A DNA stretch of 64,000 nt from Cyprinodon diabolis (taxonomy: Eukaryota > Chordata > Actinopteri > Cyprinodontiformes > Cyprinodontidae): positions 1 through 64,000 of the forward strand of contig JARPUW010000296.1 in the NCBI GenBank assembly GCA_030533445.1. The letters run 5' to 3'. Of this stretch, positions 43,402-55,264 are shown one piece after another. Every line of letters starts with the position of its first letter. Within the stretch, counting starts at the first letter, position 1. Both the position numbers and the translations under genes were made by a program. A model generated the notes under the pieces. That model worked only from the letters and a program-made list of their open reading frames with translations, did no database searches and was not told where the DNA came from.

Positions 43402-45741
43402 CCAGAAGCTCAAGGCTCCAGATGCTCAAGGTTCCAGAAGCACCAGCAGCTCAAGGTTCCAGCAGCTCAAGGTTCCAGCAGCTCAAGGTTCCAGAAGCAC
43501 CAGCAGCTCAAGGTTCCAGCAGCTCAAGGTTCCAGAAGCACCAGCAGCTCAAGGTTCCAGAAGCTCAAGGCTCCAGATGCTCAAGGTTCCAGAAGCACCA
43601 GCAGCTCAAGGTTCCAGCAGCTCAAGGTTCCAGAAGCTCAAGGCTCCAGATGCTCAAGATTCCAGAAGCACCAGCAGCTCAAGGTTCCAGCAGCTCAAGG
43701 TTCCAGCAGCTCAAGGTTCCAGCAGCTCAAGGTTCCAGAAGCACCAGCAGCTCAAGGTTCCAGAAGCTCAAGGCTCCAGATGCTCAAGGTTCCAGAAGCA
43801 CCAGCAGCTCAAGGTTCCAGCAGCTCAAGGTTCCAGAAGCACCAGCAGCTCAAGGTTCCAGCAGCTCAAGGTTCCAGCAGCACCAGCAGCTCAAGGTTCC
43901 AGCAGCTCAGGGTTCCAGAAGCACCAGCAGCTCAAGGCTGCAGCAGCTCAAGGTTCCAGCAGCTCAAGGTTCCAGAAGCACCAGCAGCTCAAGGTTCCAG
44001 AAGCTCAAGGCTCCAGATGCTCAAGGTTCCAGAAGCACCAGCAGCTCAAGGTTCCAGCAGCTCAAGGTTCCAGAAGCTCAAGGCTCCAGATGCTCAAGGT
44101 TCCAGAAGCACCAGCAGCTCAAGGTTCCAGCAGCTCAAGGTTCCAGCAGCTCAAGGTTCCAGCAGCTCAAGGTTCCAGAAGCACCAGCAGCTCAAGGTTC
44201 CAGAAGCTCAAGGCTCCAGATGCTCAAGGTTCCAGAAGCACCAGCAGCTCAAGGTTCCAGCAGCTCAAGGTTCCAGAAGCACCAGCAGCTCAAGGTTCCA
44301 GCAGCTCAAGGTTCCAGCAGCTCAAAGTTCCAGAAGCACCAGCAGCTCAAGGCTCCAGCAGCTCAAGGTTCCAGAAGCTCAAGGCTCCAGATGCTCAAGG
44401 TTCCAGATGCACCAGCAGCTCAAGGTTCCAGAAGCTCAAGGTTCCAGCAGCTCAAGGCTCCAGATGCTCAAGGCTCCAGATGCTCAAAGTTCCAGCAGCT
44501 CAATGTTCCAGCAGCTCAAGGTTCCAGCAGCTCAAGGTTCCAGAAGCACCAGCAGCTCAAGGTTCCAGCAGCTCAAGGTTCCAGCAGCTCAAGGTTCCAG
44601 CAGCTCAAGGTTCCAGAAGCACCAGCAGCTCAAGGCTCCAGCAGCTCAAGGTTCCAGAAGCTCAAGGCTCCAGATGCTCAAGGTTCCAGATGCACTAGCA
44701 GCTCAAGGTTCCAGAAGCTCAAGGTTCCAGCAGCTCAAAGTTCCAGCAGCTCAAGGTTCCAGATGCTCAAGGTTCCAGAAGCACCAGCAGCTCAATGCTT
44801 CAGCAGCTCAAGGTTCCAGCAGCTCAAGGTTCCAGAAGCTCAAGGCTCCAGATGCTCAAGGTTCCAGAAGCACCAGCAGCTCAAGGTTCCAGCAGCTCAA
44901 GGTTCCAGCAGCTCAAGGTTCCAGAAGCACCAGCAGCTCAAGGTTCCAGCAGCTCAAGGTTCCAGAAGCACCAGCAGCTCAAGGTTCTAGAAGCTCAAGG
45001 CTCCAGATGCTCAAGGTTCCAGAAGCACCAGCAGCTCAAGGTTCCAGCAGCTCAAGGTTCCAGAAGCTCAAGGCTCCAGATGCTCAAGGTTCCAGAAGCA
45101 CCAGCAGCTCAAGGTTCCAGCAGCTCAAGGTTCCAGCAGCTCAAGGTTCCAGCAGCTCAAGGTTCCAGAAGCACCAGCAGCTCAAGGTTCCAGAAGCTCA
45201 AGGCTCCAGATGCTCAAGGTTCCAGAAGCACCAGCAGCTCAAGGTTCCAGCAGCTCAAGGTTCCAGAAGCACCAGCAGCTCAAGGTTCCAGCAGCTCAAG
45301 GTTCCAGCAGCTCAAAGTTCCAGAAGCACCAGCAGCTCAAGGCTCCAGCAGCTCAAGGTTCCAGAAGCTCAAGGCTCCAGATGCTCAAGGTTCCAGATGC
45401 ACCAGCAGCTCAAGGTTCCAGAAGCTCAAGGTTCCAGCAGCTCAAGGCTCCAGATGCTCAAGGCTCCAGATGCTCAAAGTTCCAGCAGCTCAATGTTCCA
45501 GCAGCTCAAGGTTCCAGCAGCTCAAGGTTCCAGAAGCACCAGCAGCTCAAGGCTCCAGCAGCTCAAGGTTCCAGAAGCTCAAGGCTCCAGATGCTCAAGG
45601 TTCCAGAACCACCAGCAGCTCAAGGTTCCAGCAGCTCAAGGGTCCAGCAGCTCAAGGTTCCAGAAGCACCAGCAGCTCAAGGTTCCAGCAGCTCAAGGTT
45701 CCAGCAGCTCAAGGTTCCAGAAGCACCTTCAGCTCAAGGTT

Positions 45742-46774
45742 CCAGCAGATCAAGGTTCCAGAAGCACCAGCAGCTCAAGGTTCCAGCAGCTCAAGGTTCC
45801 AGCAGCTCAAGGTTCCAGAAGCGCCAGCAGCTCAAGGCTCCAGCAGCCCAAGGTTCCAGAAGCTCAAGGCTCCAGATTCTCAAGGTTCCAGAAGCACCAG
45901 CAGCTCAAGGTTCCAGCAGCTCAAAGTTCCAGCAGCTCAAGGTTCCAGAAAGACCAGCAGCTCAAGGTTCCAGTAGCTCAAGGCTCCACATGCTCAAGGT
46001 TCCAGAAGAACCAGCAGCTCAAGGTTCCAGCAGCTCAAGGTTCCAGAAGCTCAAGGCTCCAGATGCTCAAGGTTCCAGAAGCACCAGCAGCTCAAGGTTC
46101 CAGCAGCTCAAGGTTCCAGAAGCACCAGCAGCTCAAGGTTCCAGAAGCTCAAGGCTCCAGATGCTCAAGGTTCCAGAAGCACCAGCAGCTCAAGGTTCCA
46201 GCAGCTCAAGGTTCCAGCAGCTCAAGGTTCCAGATGCTCAAGGTTCCAGATGCACCAGCAGCTCAAGGTTCCAGAAGCTCAAGGGTCCAGCAGCTCAAGG
46301 CTCCAGATGCTCAAGGCTCCAGATGCTCAAAGTTCCAGCAGCTCAAGGTTCCAGCAGCTCAAGGTTCCAGCAGCTCAAGGTTCCAGAAGCACCAGCAGCT
46401 CAAGGCTCCAGCAGCTCAAGGTTCCAGAAGCTATAGGCTCCAGATGCTCAAGGTTCCAGAACCACCAGCAGCTCAAGGTTCCAGCAGCTCAAGGTTCCAG
46501 AAGCACCAGCAGCTCAAGGTTCCAGCAGCTCAAGGCTCTAGCAGCTCAAGGTTCCAGAAGCACCAGCAGCTCAAGGTTCCAGAAGCTCAAGGCTCCAGAT
46601 GCTCAAGGTTCCTGAAGCACCAGCAGCTCAAGGTTCCAGCAGCTCAAGGTTCCAGAAGCACCAGCAGCTCAAGGTTCCAGCAGCTCAAGGTTCCAGAAGC
46701 ACCAGCAGCTCAAGGTTCCAGCAGCTCAAGATTCCAGAAGCGCCAGCAGCTCAAGGCTCCAGCCGCTCAAGGTT
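45742..46774 (+). repeat. Cassette 10, beta subfamily, 41 bp shorter (superunit copy of cassette 4)
   Basis: Stops 45976, 46436 and 46615 repeat cassette 4 at offset 30,988, including its 41-bp shortening between GCTATAG and TTCCTGA and its private CAAGATTCC near 46728. Confidence 0.86.
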
Positions 46775-47095
46775 CCAGAAGCTCAAGGCTCCAGATGCTC
46801 AAGGTTCCAGAAGCACCAGCAGCTCAAGGTTCCAGCAGCTCAAGGTTCCAGCAGCTCAAGGTTCCAGAAGCACCAGCAGCTCAAGGTTCCAGCAGCTCAA
46901 GGTTCCAGAAGCACCAGCAGCTCAAGGTTCCAGAAGCTCAAGGCTCCAGATGCTCAAGGTTCCAGAAGCACCAGCAGCTCAAGGTTCCAGCAGCTCAAGG
47001 TTCCAGAAGCTCAAGGCTCCAGATGCTCAAGGTTCCAGAAGCACCAGCAGCTCAAGGTTCCAGAAGCTCAAGGTTCCAGCAGCTCAAGGCTCCAG

Positions 47096-48559
47096 ATGCT
47101 CAAGGCTCCAGAAGCACCAGCAGCTCAAGGTTCCAGAAGCTCGAGGCTCCAGATGCTCAAGGTTCCAGAAGCACCAGCAGCTCAAGGTTCCAGCAGCTCA
47201 AGGTTCCAGCAGCTCAAGGTTCCAGAAGCACCAGCAGCTCAAGGTTCCAGCAGCTCAAGGTTCCAGCAGCACCAGCAGCTCAAGGTTCCAGCAGCTCAGG
47301 GTTCCAGAAGCACCAGCAGCTCAAGGCTGCAGCAGCTCAAGGTTCCAGAAGCTCAAGGTTCCAGAAGCACCAGCAGCTCAAGGTTCCAGAAGCTCAAGGC
47401 TCCAGAAGCTCAAGGTTCCAGAAGCACCAGCAGCTCAAGGTTCCAGCAGCTCAAGGTTCCAGAAGCTCAAGGCTCCAGATGCTCAAGGTTCCAGAAGCAC
47501 CAGCAGCTCAAGGTTCCAGCAGCTCAAGGTTCCAGCAGCTCAAGGTTCCAGAAGCACCAGCAGCTCAAGGTTCCAGAAGCTCAAGGCTCCAGATGCTCAA
47601 GGTTCCAGAAGCACCAGCAGCTCAAGGTTCCAGCAGCTCAAGGTTCCAGAAGCACCAGCAGCTCAAGGTTCTAGCAGCTCAAGGTTCAAGCAGCTCAAAG
47701 TTCCAGAAGCACCAGCAGCTAAAGGCTCCAGCAGCTCAAGGTTCCAGAAGCTCAAGGCTCCAGATGCTCAAGGTTCCAGATGCACCAGCAGCTCAAGGTT
47801 CCAGAAGCTCAAGGTTCCAGCAGCTCAAGGCTCCAGATGCTCAAGGCTCCAGAAGCACCAGCAGCTCAAGGTTCCAGAAGCTCAAGGCTCCAGATGCTCA
47901 AGGTTCCAGAAGCACCAGCAGCTCAAGGTTCCAGCAGCTCAAGGTTCCAGCAGCTCAAGGTTCCAGAAGCACCAGCAGCTCAAGGTTCCAGCAGCTCAAG
48001 GTTCCAGCAGCACCAGCAGCTCAAGGTTCCAGCAGCTCAGGGTTCCAGAAGCACCAGCAGCTCAAGGCTGCAGCAGCTCAAGGTTCCAGCAGCTCAAGGT
48101 TCCAGAAGCACCAGCAGCTCAAGGCTCCAGCAGCTCAAGGTTCCAGAAGCTCAAGGCTCCAGATGCTCAAGGTTCCAGATGCACCAGCAGCTCAAGGTTC
48201 CAGAAGCTCAGGGTTCCAGCAGCTCAAGGTTCCAGCAGCTCAAGGTTCCAGCAGCTCAAGGTTCCAGAAGCACCAGCAGCTCAAGGCTCCAGCAGCTCAA
48301 GGTTCCAGCAGCTCAAGGTTCCAGAAGCACCAGCAACTCAAGGTTCCAGCAGCTCAAGGTTCCAGAAGCACCAGCAGCTCAAGGTTCCAGCAGCTCAAGG
48401 CTCCAGCAGCTCAGAGTTCCGGCAGCTCAAGGCTCCAGCAGCTCAAGGTTCCAGAAGCACCAGCAGCTCAAGGTTCCAGAAGCTCAAGGCTCCAGATGCT
48501 CAAGGTTCCAGAAGCACCAGCAGCTCAAGGTTCCAGCAGCTCAAGGTTCCAGCAGCTGA
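47096..48559 (+). repeat. 1,464-bp module, copy 6 (after beta cassette 10)
   Basis: Repeats module copy 2 at offset 30,988: TTCTAGC stop 47674, CTGAAGG stop 48559. It is not followed by a second tandem copy, unlike copy 2. Confidence 0.86.
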
Positions 48560-50852
48560 AGGTTCCAGAAGCACCAGCAGCTCAAGGTTCCAGCAGCTCA
48601 AGGTTCCAGCAGCACCAGCAGCTCAAGGTTCCAGCAGCTCAGGGTTACAGCAGCTCAAGGCTCCAGAAGCTAGAGGTTCCAGAAGCTCAAGGTTCCAGCA
48701 GCTCAATGTTCCAGAAGCACCAGCAGCTCAAGGCTGCAGCAGCTCAAGGTTCCAGCAGCTCAAGGTTCCAGAAGCACCAGCAGCTCAAGGCTCCAGCAGC
48801 TCAAGGTTCCAGAAGCTCAAGGCTCCAGATGCTCAAGGTTCCAGATGCACCAGCAGCTCAAGGTTCCAGAAGCTCAGGGTTCCAGCAGCTCAAGGTTCCA
48901 GCAGCTCAAGGTTCCAGCAGCTCAAGGTTCCAGAAGCACCAGCAGCTCAAGGCTCCAGCAGCTCAAGGTTCCAGCAGCTCAAGGTTCCAGAAGCACCAGC
49001 AACTCAAGGTTCCAGCAGCTCAAGGTTCCAGAAGCACCAGCAGCTCAAGGTTCCAGCAGCTCAAGGCTCCAGCAGCTCAGAGTTCCGGCAGCTCAAGGCT
49101 CCAGCAGCTCAAGGTTCCAGAAGAACCAGCAGCTCAAGGTTCCAGAAGCTCAAGGCTCCAGATGCTCAAGGTTCCAGAAGCACCAGCAGCTCAAGGTTCC
49201 AGCAGCTCAAGGTTCCAGCAGCTGAAGGTTCCAGAAGCACCAGCAGCTCAAGGTTCCAGCAGATCAAGGTTCCAGCAGCACCAGCAGCTCAAGGTTCCAG
49301 CAGCTCAGGGTTACAGCAGCTCAAGGCTCCAGAAGCTAGAGGTTCCAGAAGCTCAAGGTTCCAGCAGCTCAATGTTCCAGAAGCACCAGCAGCTCAAGGC
49401 TGCAGCAGCTCAAGGTTCCAGCAGCTCAAAGTTCCAGATGCACCAGCAGCTCAAGGTTCCAGAAGCTCAAGGTTCCAGCAGCTCAAGGCTCCAGATGCTC
49501 AAGGCTCCAGATGCTCAAAGTTCCAGCAGCTCAATGTTCCAGCAGCTCAAGGTTCCAGCAGCTCAAGGTTCCAGCAGCTCAAGGTTCCAGATGCTCAAGG
49601 TTCCAGATGCACCAGCAGCTCAAGGTTCCAGAAGCTCAAGGGTCCAGCAGCTCAAGGCTCCAGATGCTCAAGGCTCCAGATGCTCAAAGTTCCAGCAGCT
49701 CAAGGTTCCAGCAGCTCAAGGTTCCAGCAGCTCAAGGTTCCAGAAGCACCAGCAGCTCAAGGCTCCAGCAGCTCAAGGTTCCAGAAGCTATAGGCTCCAG
49801 ATGCTCAAGGTTCCAGAACCACCAGCAGCTCAAGGTTCCAGCAGCTCAAGGTTCCAGAAGCACCAGCAGCTCAAGGTTCCAGCAGCTCAAGGTTCCAGAA
49901 GCACCAGCAACTCAAGGTTCCAGCAGCTCAAGGTTCCAGAAGCACCAGCAGCTCAAGGTTCCAGCAGCTCAAGGCTCCAGCAGCTCAGAGTTCCGGCAGC
50001 TCAAGGCTCCAGCAGCTCAAGGTTCCAGAAGCACCAGCAGCTCAAGGTTCCAGAAGCTCAAGGCTCCAGATGCTCAAGGTTCCAGAAGCACCAGCAGCTC
50101 AAGGTTCCAGCAGCTCAAGGTTCCAGCAGCTGAAGGTTCCAGAAGCACCAGCAGCTCAAGGTTCCAGCAGCTCAAGGTTCCAGCAGCACCAGCAGCTCAA
50201 GGTTCCAGCAGCTCAGGGTTACAGCAGCTCAAGGCTCCAGAAGCTAGAGGTTCCAGAAGCTCAAGGTTCCAGCAGCTCAATGTTCCAGAAGCACCAGCAG
50301 CTCAAGGCTGCAGCAGCTCAAGGTTCCAGCAGCTCAAAGTTCCAGAAGCACCAGCAACTCAAGGCTCCAGCAGCTCAAGGTTCCAGAAGCTCAAGGCTCC
50401 AGATGCTCAAGGTTCCAGATGCACCAGCAGCTCAAGGTTCCAGAAGCTCAAGGTTCCAGCAGCTCAAGGCTCCAGATGCTCAAGGCTCCAGATGCTCAAA
50501 GTTCCAGCAGCTCAATGTTCCAGCAGCTCAAGGTTCCAGCAGCTCAAGGTTCCAGCAGCTCAAGGTTCCAGAAGCACCAGCAGCTCAAGGTTCCAGCAGC
50601 TCAGGGTTACAGCAGCTCAAGGCTCCAGAAGCTAGAGGTTCCAGAAGCTCAAGGTTCCAGCAGCTCAATGTTCCAGAAGCACCAGCAGCTCAAGGCTGCA
50701 GCAGCTCAAGGTTCCAGCAGCTCAAAGTTCCAGAAGCACCAGCAGCTCAAGGCTCCAGCAGCTCAAGGTTCCAGAAGCTCAAGGCTCCAGAACCACCAGC
50801 AGCTCAAGGTTCCAGCAGCTCAAGGTTCCAGAAGCACCAGCAGCTCAAGGTT

Positions 50853-51910
50853 CCAGCAGATCAAGGTTCCAGAAGCACCAGCAGCTCAAGGTTCCAGCAG
50901 CTCAAGGTTCCAGCAGCTCAAGGTTCCAGAAGCGCCAGCAGCTCAAGGCTCCAGCAGCCCAAGGTTCCAGAAGCTCAAGGCTCCAGATTCTCAAGGTTCC
51001 AGAAGCACCAGCAGCTCAAGGTTCCAGCAGCTCAAAGTTCCAGCAGCTCAAGGTTCCAGAAAGACCAGCAGCTCAAGGTTCCAGTAGCTCAAGGCTCCAC
51101 ATGCTCAAGGTTCCAGAAGCACCAGCAGCTCAAGGTTCCAGCAGCTCAAGGTTCCAGAAGCTCAAGGCTCCAGATGCTCAAGGTTCCAGAAGCACCAGCA
51201 GCTCAAGGTTCCAGCAGCTCAAGGTTCCAGAAGCACCAGCAGCTCAAGGTTCCAGAAGCTCAAGGCTCCAGATGCTCAAGGTTCCAGAAGCACCAGCAGC
51301 TCAAGGTTCCAGCAGCTCAAGGTTCCAGCAGCTCAAGGTTCCAGATGCTCAAGGTTCCAGATGCACCAGCAGCTCAAGGTTCCAGAAACTCAAGGGTCCA
51401 GCAGCTCAAGGCTCCAGATGCTCAAGGCTCCAGATGCTCAAAGTTCCAGCAGCTCAAGGTTCCAGCAGCTCAAGGTTCCAGAAGCACCAGCAGCTCAAGG
51501 CTCCAGCAGCTCAAGGTTCCAGAAGCTATAGGCTCCAGATGCTCAAGGTTCCAGAAGCACCAGCAGCTCAAGGTTCCAGCAGCTCAAGGTTCCAGAAGCA
51601 CCAGCAGCTCAAGGTTCCAGCAGCTCAAGGTTCCAGAAGCACCAGCAGCTCAAGGTTCCAGCAGCTCAAGGCTCTAGCAGCTCAAGGTTCCAGAAGCACC
51701 AGCAGCTCAAGGTTCCAGAAGCTCAAGGCTCCAGATGCTCAAGGTTCCTGAAGCACCAGCAGCTCAAGGTTCCAGCAGCTCAAGGTTCCAGAAGCACCAG
51801 CAGCTCAAGGTTCCAGCAGCTCAAGGTTCCAGAAGCACCAGCAGCTCAAGGTTCCAGCAGCTCAAGGTTCCAGAAGCGCCAGCAGCTCAAGGCTCCAGCC
51901 GCTCAAGGTT
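50853..51910 (+). repeat. Cassette 11, alpha subfamily, one unit short (copy of cassette 5)
   Basis: Landmarks GTAG (stop 51087), GCTATAG (51531), GCTCTAG (51677) and TTCCTGA (51751) match cassette 5, but one 16-mer is missing. After AAAGTTCC near 51450 there are two consensus 16-mers where cassette 5 has three. GAAACTC near 51385 gives the alpha state. This 16-bp loss is specific to superunit copy 2. Confidence 0.86.
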
Positions 51911-52462
51911 CCAGAAGCTCAAGGCTCCAGATGCTCAAGGTTCCAGAAGCACCAGCAGCTCAAGGTTCCAGCAGCTCAAGGTTCCAGCAGCTCAAGGTTC
52001 CAGAAGCACCAGCAGCTCAAGGTTCCAGCAGCTCAAGGTTCCAGAAGCACCAGCAGCTCAAGGTTCCAGAAGCTCAAGGCTCCAGATGCTCAAGGTTCCA
52101 GAAGCACCAGCAGCTCAAGGTTCCAGCAGCTCAAGGTTCCAGAAGCTCAAGGCTCCAGATGCTCAAGGTTCCAGATGCACCAGCAGCTCAAGGTTCCAGA
52201 AGCTCAAGGTTCCAGCAGCTCAAGGCTCCAGATGCTCAAGGCTCCAGATGCTCAAAGTTCCAGCAGCTCAATGTTCCAGCAGCTCAAGGTTCCAGCAGCT
52301 CAAGGTTCCAGCAGCTCAAGGTTCCAGAAGCACCAGCAGCTCAAGGCTCCAGCAGCTCAAGGTTCCAGAAGCTCAAGGCTCCAGATGCTCAAGGTTCCAG
52401 AACCACCAGCAGCTCAAGGTTCCAGCAGCTCAAGGTTCCAGAAGCACCTTCAGCTCAAGGTT

Positions 52463-53536
52463 CCAGCAGATCAAGGTTCCAGAAGCACCAGCAGCTCAAG
52501 GTTCCAGCAGCTCAAGGTTCCAGCAGCTCAAGGTTCCAGAAGCGCCAGCAGCTCAAGGCTCCAGCAGCCCAAGGTTCCAGAAGCTCAAGGCTCCAGATTC
52601 TCAAGGTTCCAGAAGCACCAGCAGCTCAAGGTTCCAGCAGCTCAAAGTTCCAGCAGCTCAAGGTTCCAGAAAGACCAGCAGCTCAAGGTTCCAGTAGCTC
52701 AAGGCTCCACATGCTCAAGGTTCCAGAAGAACCAGCAGCTCAAGGTTCCAGCAGCTCAAGGTTCCAGAAGCTCAAGGCTCCAGATGCTCAAGGTTCCAGA
52801 AGCACCAGCAGCTCAAGGTTCCAGCAGCTCAAGGTTCCAGAAGCACCAGCAGCTCAAGGTTCCAGAAGCTCAAGGCTCCAGATGCTCAAGGTTCCAGAAG
52901 CACCAGCAGCTCAAGGTTCCAGCAGCTCAAGGTTCCAGCAGCTCAAGGTTCCAGATGCTCAAGGTTCCAGATGCACCAGCAGCTCAAGGTTCCAGAAGCT
53001 CAAGGGTCCAGCAGCTCAAGGCTCCAGATGCTCAAGGCTCCAGATGCTCAAAGTTCCAGCAGCTCAAGGTTCCAGCAGCTCAAGGTTCCAGCAGCTCAAG
53101 GTTCCAGAAGCACCAGCAGCTCAAGGCTCCAGCAGCTCAAGGTTCCAGAAGCTATAGGCTCCAGATGCTCAAGGTTCCAGAACCACCAGCAGCTCAAGGT
53201 TCCAGCAGCTCAAGGTTCCAGAAGCACCAGCAGCTCAAGGTTCCAGCAGCTCAAGGTTCCAGAAGCACCAGCAGCTCAAGGTTCCAGCAGCTCAAGGCTC
53301 TAGCAGCTCAAGGTTCCAGAAGCACCAGCAGCTCAAGGTTCCAGAAGCTCAAGGCTCCAGATGCTCAAGGTTCCTGAAGCACCAGCAGCTCAAGGTTCCA
53401 GCAGCTCAAGGTTCCAGAAGCACCAGCAGCTCAAGGTTCCAGCAGCTCAAGGTTCCAGAAGCACCAGCAGCTCAAGGTTCCAGCAGCTCAAGGTTCCAGA
53501 AGCGCCAGCAGCTCAAGGCTCCAGCCGCTCAAGGTT
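52463..53536 (+). repeat. Cassette 12, beta subfamily (copy of cassette 6)
   Basis: Stops 52697, 53157, 53303 and 53377 match cassette 6 at offset 29,109, with CCTTCAGCTC near 52447. No 595-bp duplication follows here. Confidence 0.87.
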
Positions 53537-53800
53537 CCAGAAGCTCAAGGCTCCAGATGCTCAAGGTTCCAGAAGCACCAGCAGCTCAAGGTTCCAGCAG
53601 CTCAAGGTTCCAGCAGCTCAAGGTTCCAGAAGCACCAGCAGCTCAAGGTTCCAGCAGCTCAAGGTTCCAGAAGCACCAGCAGCTCAAGGTTCCAGCAGCT
53701 CAAGGTTCCAGAAGCTCAAGGCTCCAGATGCTCAAGGTTCCAGAAGCACCAGCAGCTCAAGGTTCCAGAAGCTCAAGGTTCCAGCAGCTCAAGGCTCCAG

Positions 53801-55264
53801 ATGCTCAAGGCTCCAGAAGCACCAGCAGCTCAAGGTTCCAGAAGCTCGAGGCTCCAGATGCTCAAGGTTCCAGAAGCACCAGCAGCTCAAGGTTCCAGCA
53901 GCTCAAGGTTCCAGCAGCTCAAGGTTCCAGAAGCACCAGCAGCTCAAGGTTCCAGCAGCTCAAGGTTCCAGCAGCACCAGCAGCTCAAGGTTCCAGCAGC
54001 TCAGGGTTCCAGAAGCACCAGCAGCTCAAGGCTGCAGCAGCTCAAGGTTCCAGAAGCTCAAGGTTCCAGAAGCACCAGCAGCTCAAGGTTCCAGAAGCTC
54101 AAGGCTCCAGAAGCTCAAGGTTCCAGAAGCACCAGCAGCTCAAGGTTCCAGCAGCTCAAGGTTCCAGAAGCTCAAGGCTCCAGATGCTCAAGGTTCCAGA
54201 AGCACCAGCAGCTCAAGGTTCCAGCAGCTCAAGGTTCCAGCAGCTCAAGGTTCCAGAAGCACCAGCAGCTCAAGGTTCCAGAAGCTCAAGGCTCCAGATG
54301 CTCAAGGTTCCAGAAGCACCAGCAGCTCAAGGTTCCAGCAGCTCAAGGTTCCAGAAGCACCAGCAGCTCAAGGTTCTAGCAGCTCAAGGTTCAAGCAGCT
54401 CAAAGTTCCAGAAGCACCAGCAGCTAAAGGCTCCAGCAGCTCAAGGTTCCAGAAGCTCAAGGCTCCAGATGCTCAAGGTTCCAGATGCACCAGCAGCTCA
54501 AGGTTCCAGAAGCTCAAGGTTCCAGCAGCTCAAGGCTCCAGATGCTCAAGGCTCCAGAAGCACCAGCAGCTCAAGGTTCCAGAAGCTCAAGGCTCCAGAT
54601 GCTCAAGGTTCCAGAAGCACCAGCAGCTCAAGGTTCCAGCAGCTCAAGGTTCCAGCAGCTCAAGGTTCCAGAAGCACCAGCAGCTCAAGGTTCCAGCAGC
54701 TCAAGGTTCCAGCAGCACCAGCAGCTCAAGGTTCCAGCAGCTCAGGGTTCCAGAAGCACCAGCAGCTCAAGGCTGCAGCAGCTCAAGGTTCCAGCAGCTC
54801 AAGGTTCCAGAAGCACCAGCAGCTCAAGGCTCCAGCAGCTCAAGGTTCCAGAAGCTCAAGGCTCCAGATGCTCAAGGTTCCAGATGCACCAGCAGCTCAA
54901 GGTTCCAGAAGCTCAGGGTTCCAGCAGCTCAAGGTTCCAGCAGCTCAAGGTTCCAGCAGCTCAAGGTTCCAGAAGCACCAGCAGCTCAAGGCTCCAGCAG
55001 CTCAAGGTTCCAGCAGCTCAAGGTTCCAGAAGCACCAGCAACTCAAGGTTCCAGCAGCTCAAGGTTCCAGAAGCACCAGCAGCTCAAGGTTCCAGCAGCT
55101 CAAGGCTCCAGCAGCTCAGAGTTCCGGCAGCTCAAGGCTCCAGCAGCTCAAGGTTCCAGAAGCACCAGCAGCTCAAGGTTCCAGAAGCTCAAGGCTCCAG
55201 ATGCTCAAGGTTCCAGAAGCACCAGCAGCTCAAGGTTCCAGCAGCTCAAGGTTCCAGCAGCTGA
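53801..55264 (+). repeat. 1,464-bp module, copy 7 (after beta cassette 12)
   Basis: Repeats module copy 4 at offset 28,514, without the 57-bp loss: TTCTAGC stop 54379, CTGAAGG stop 55264. Confidence 0.86.
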
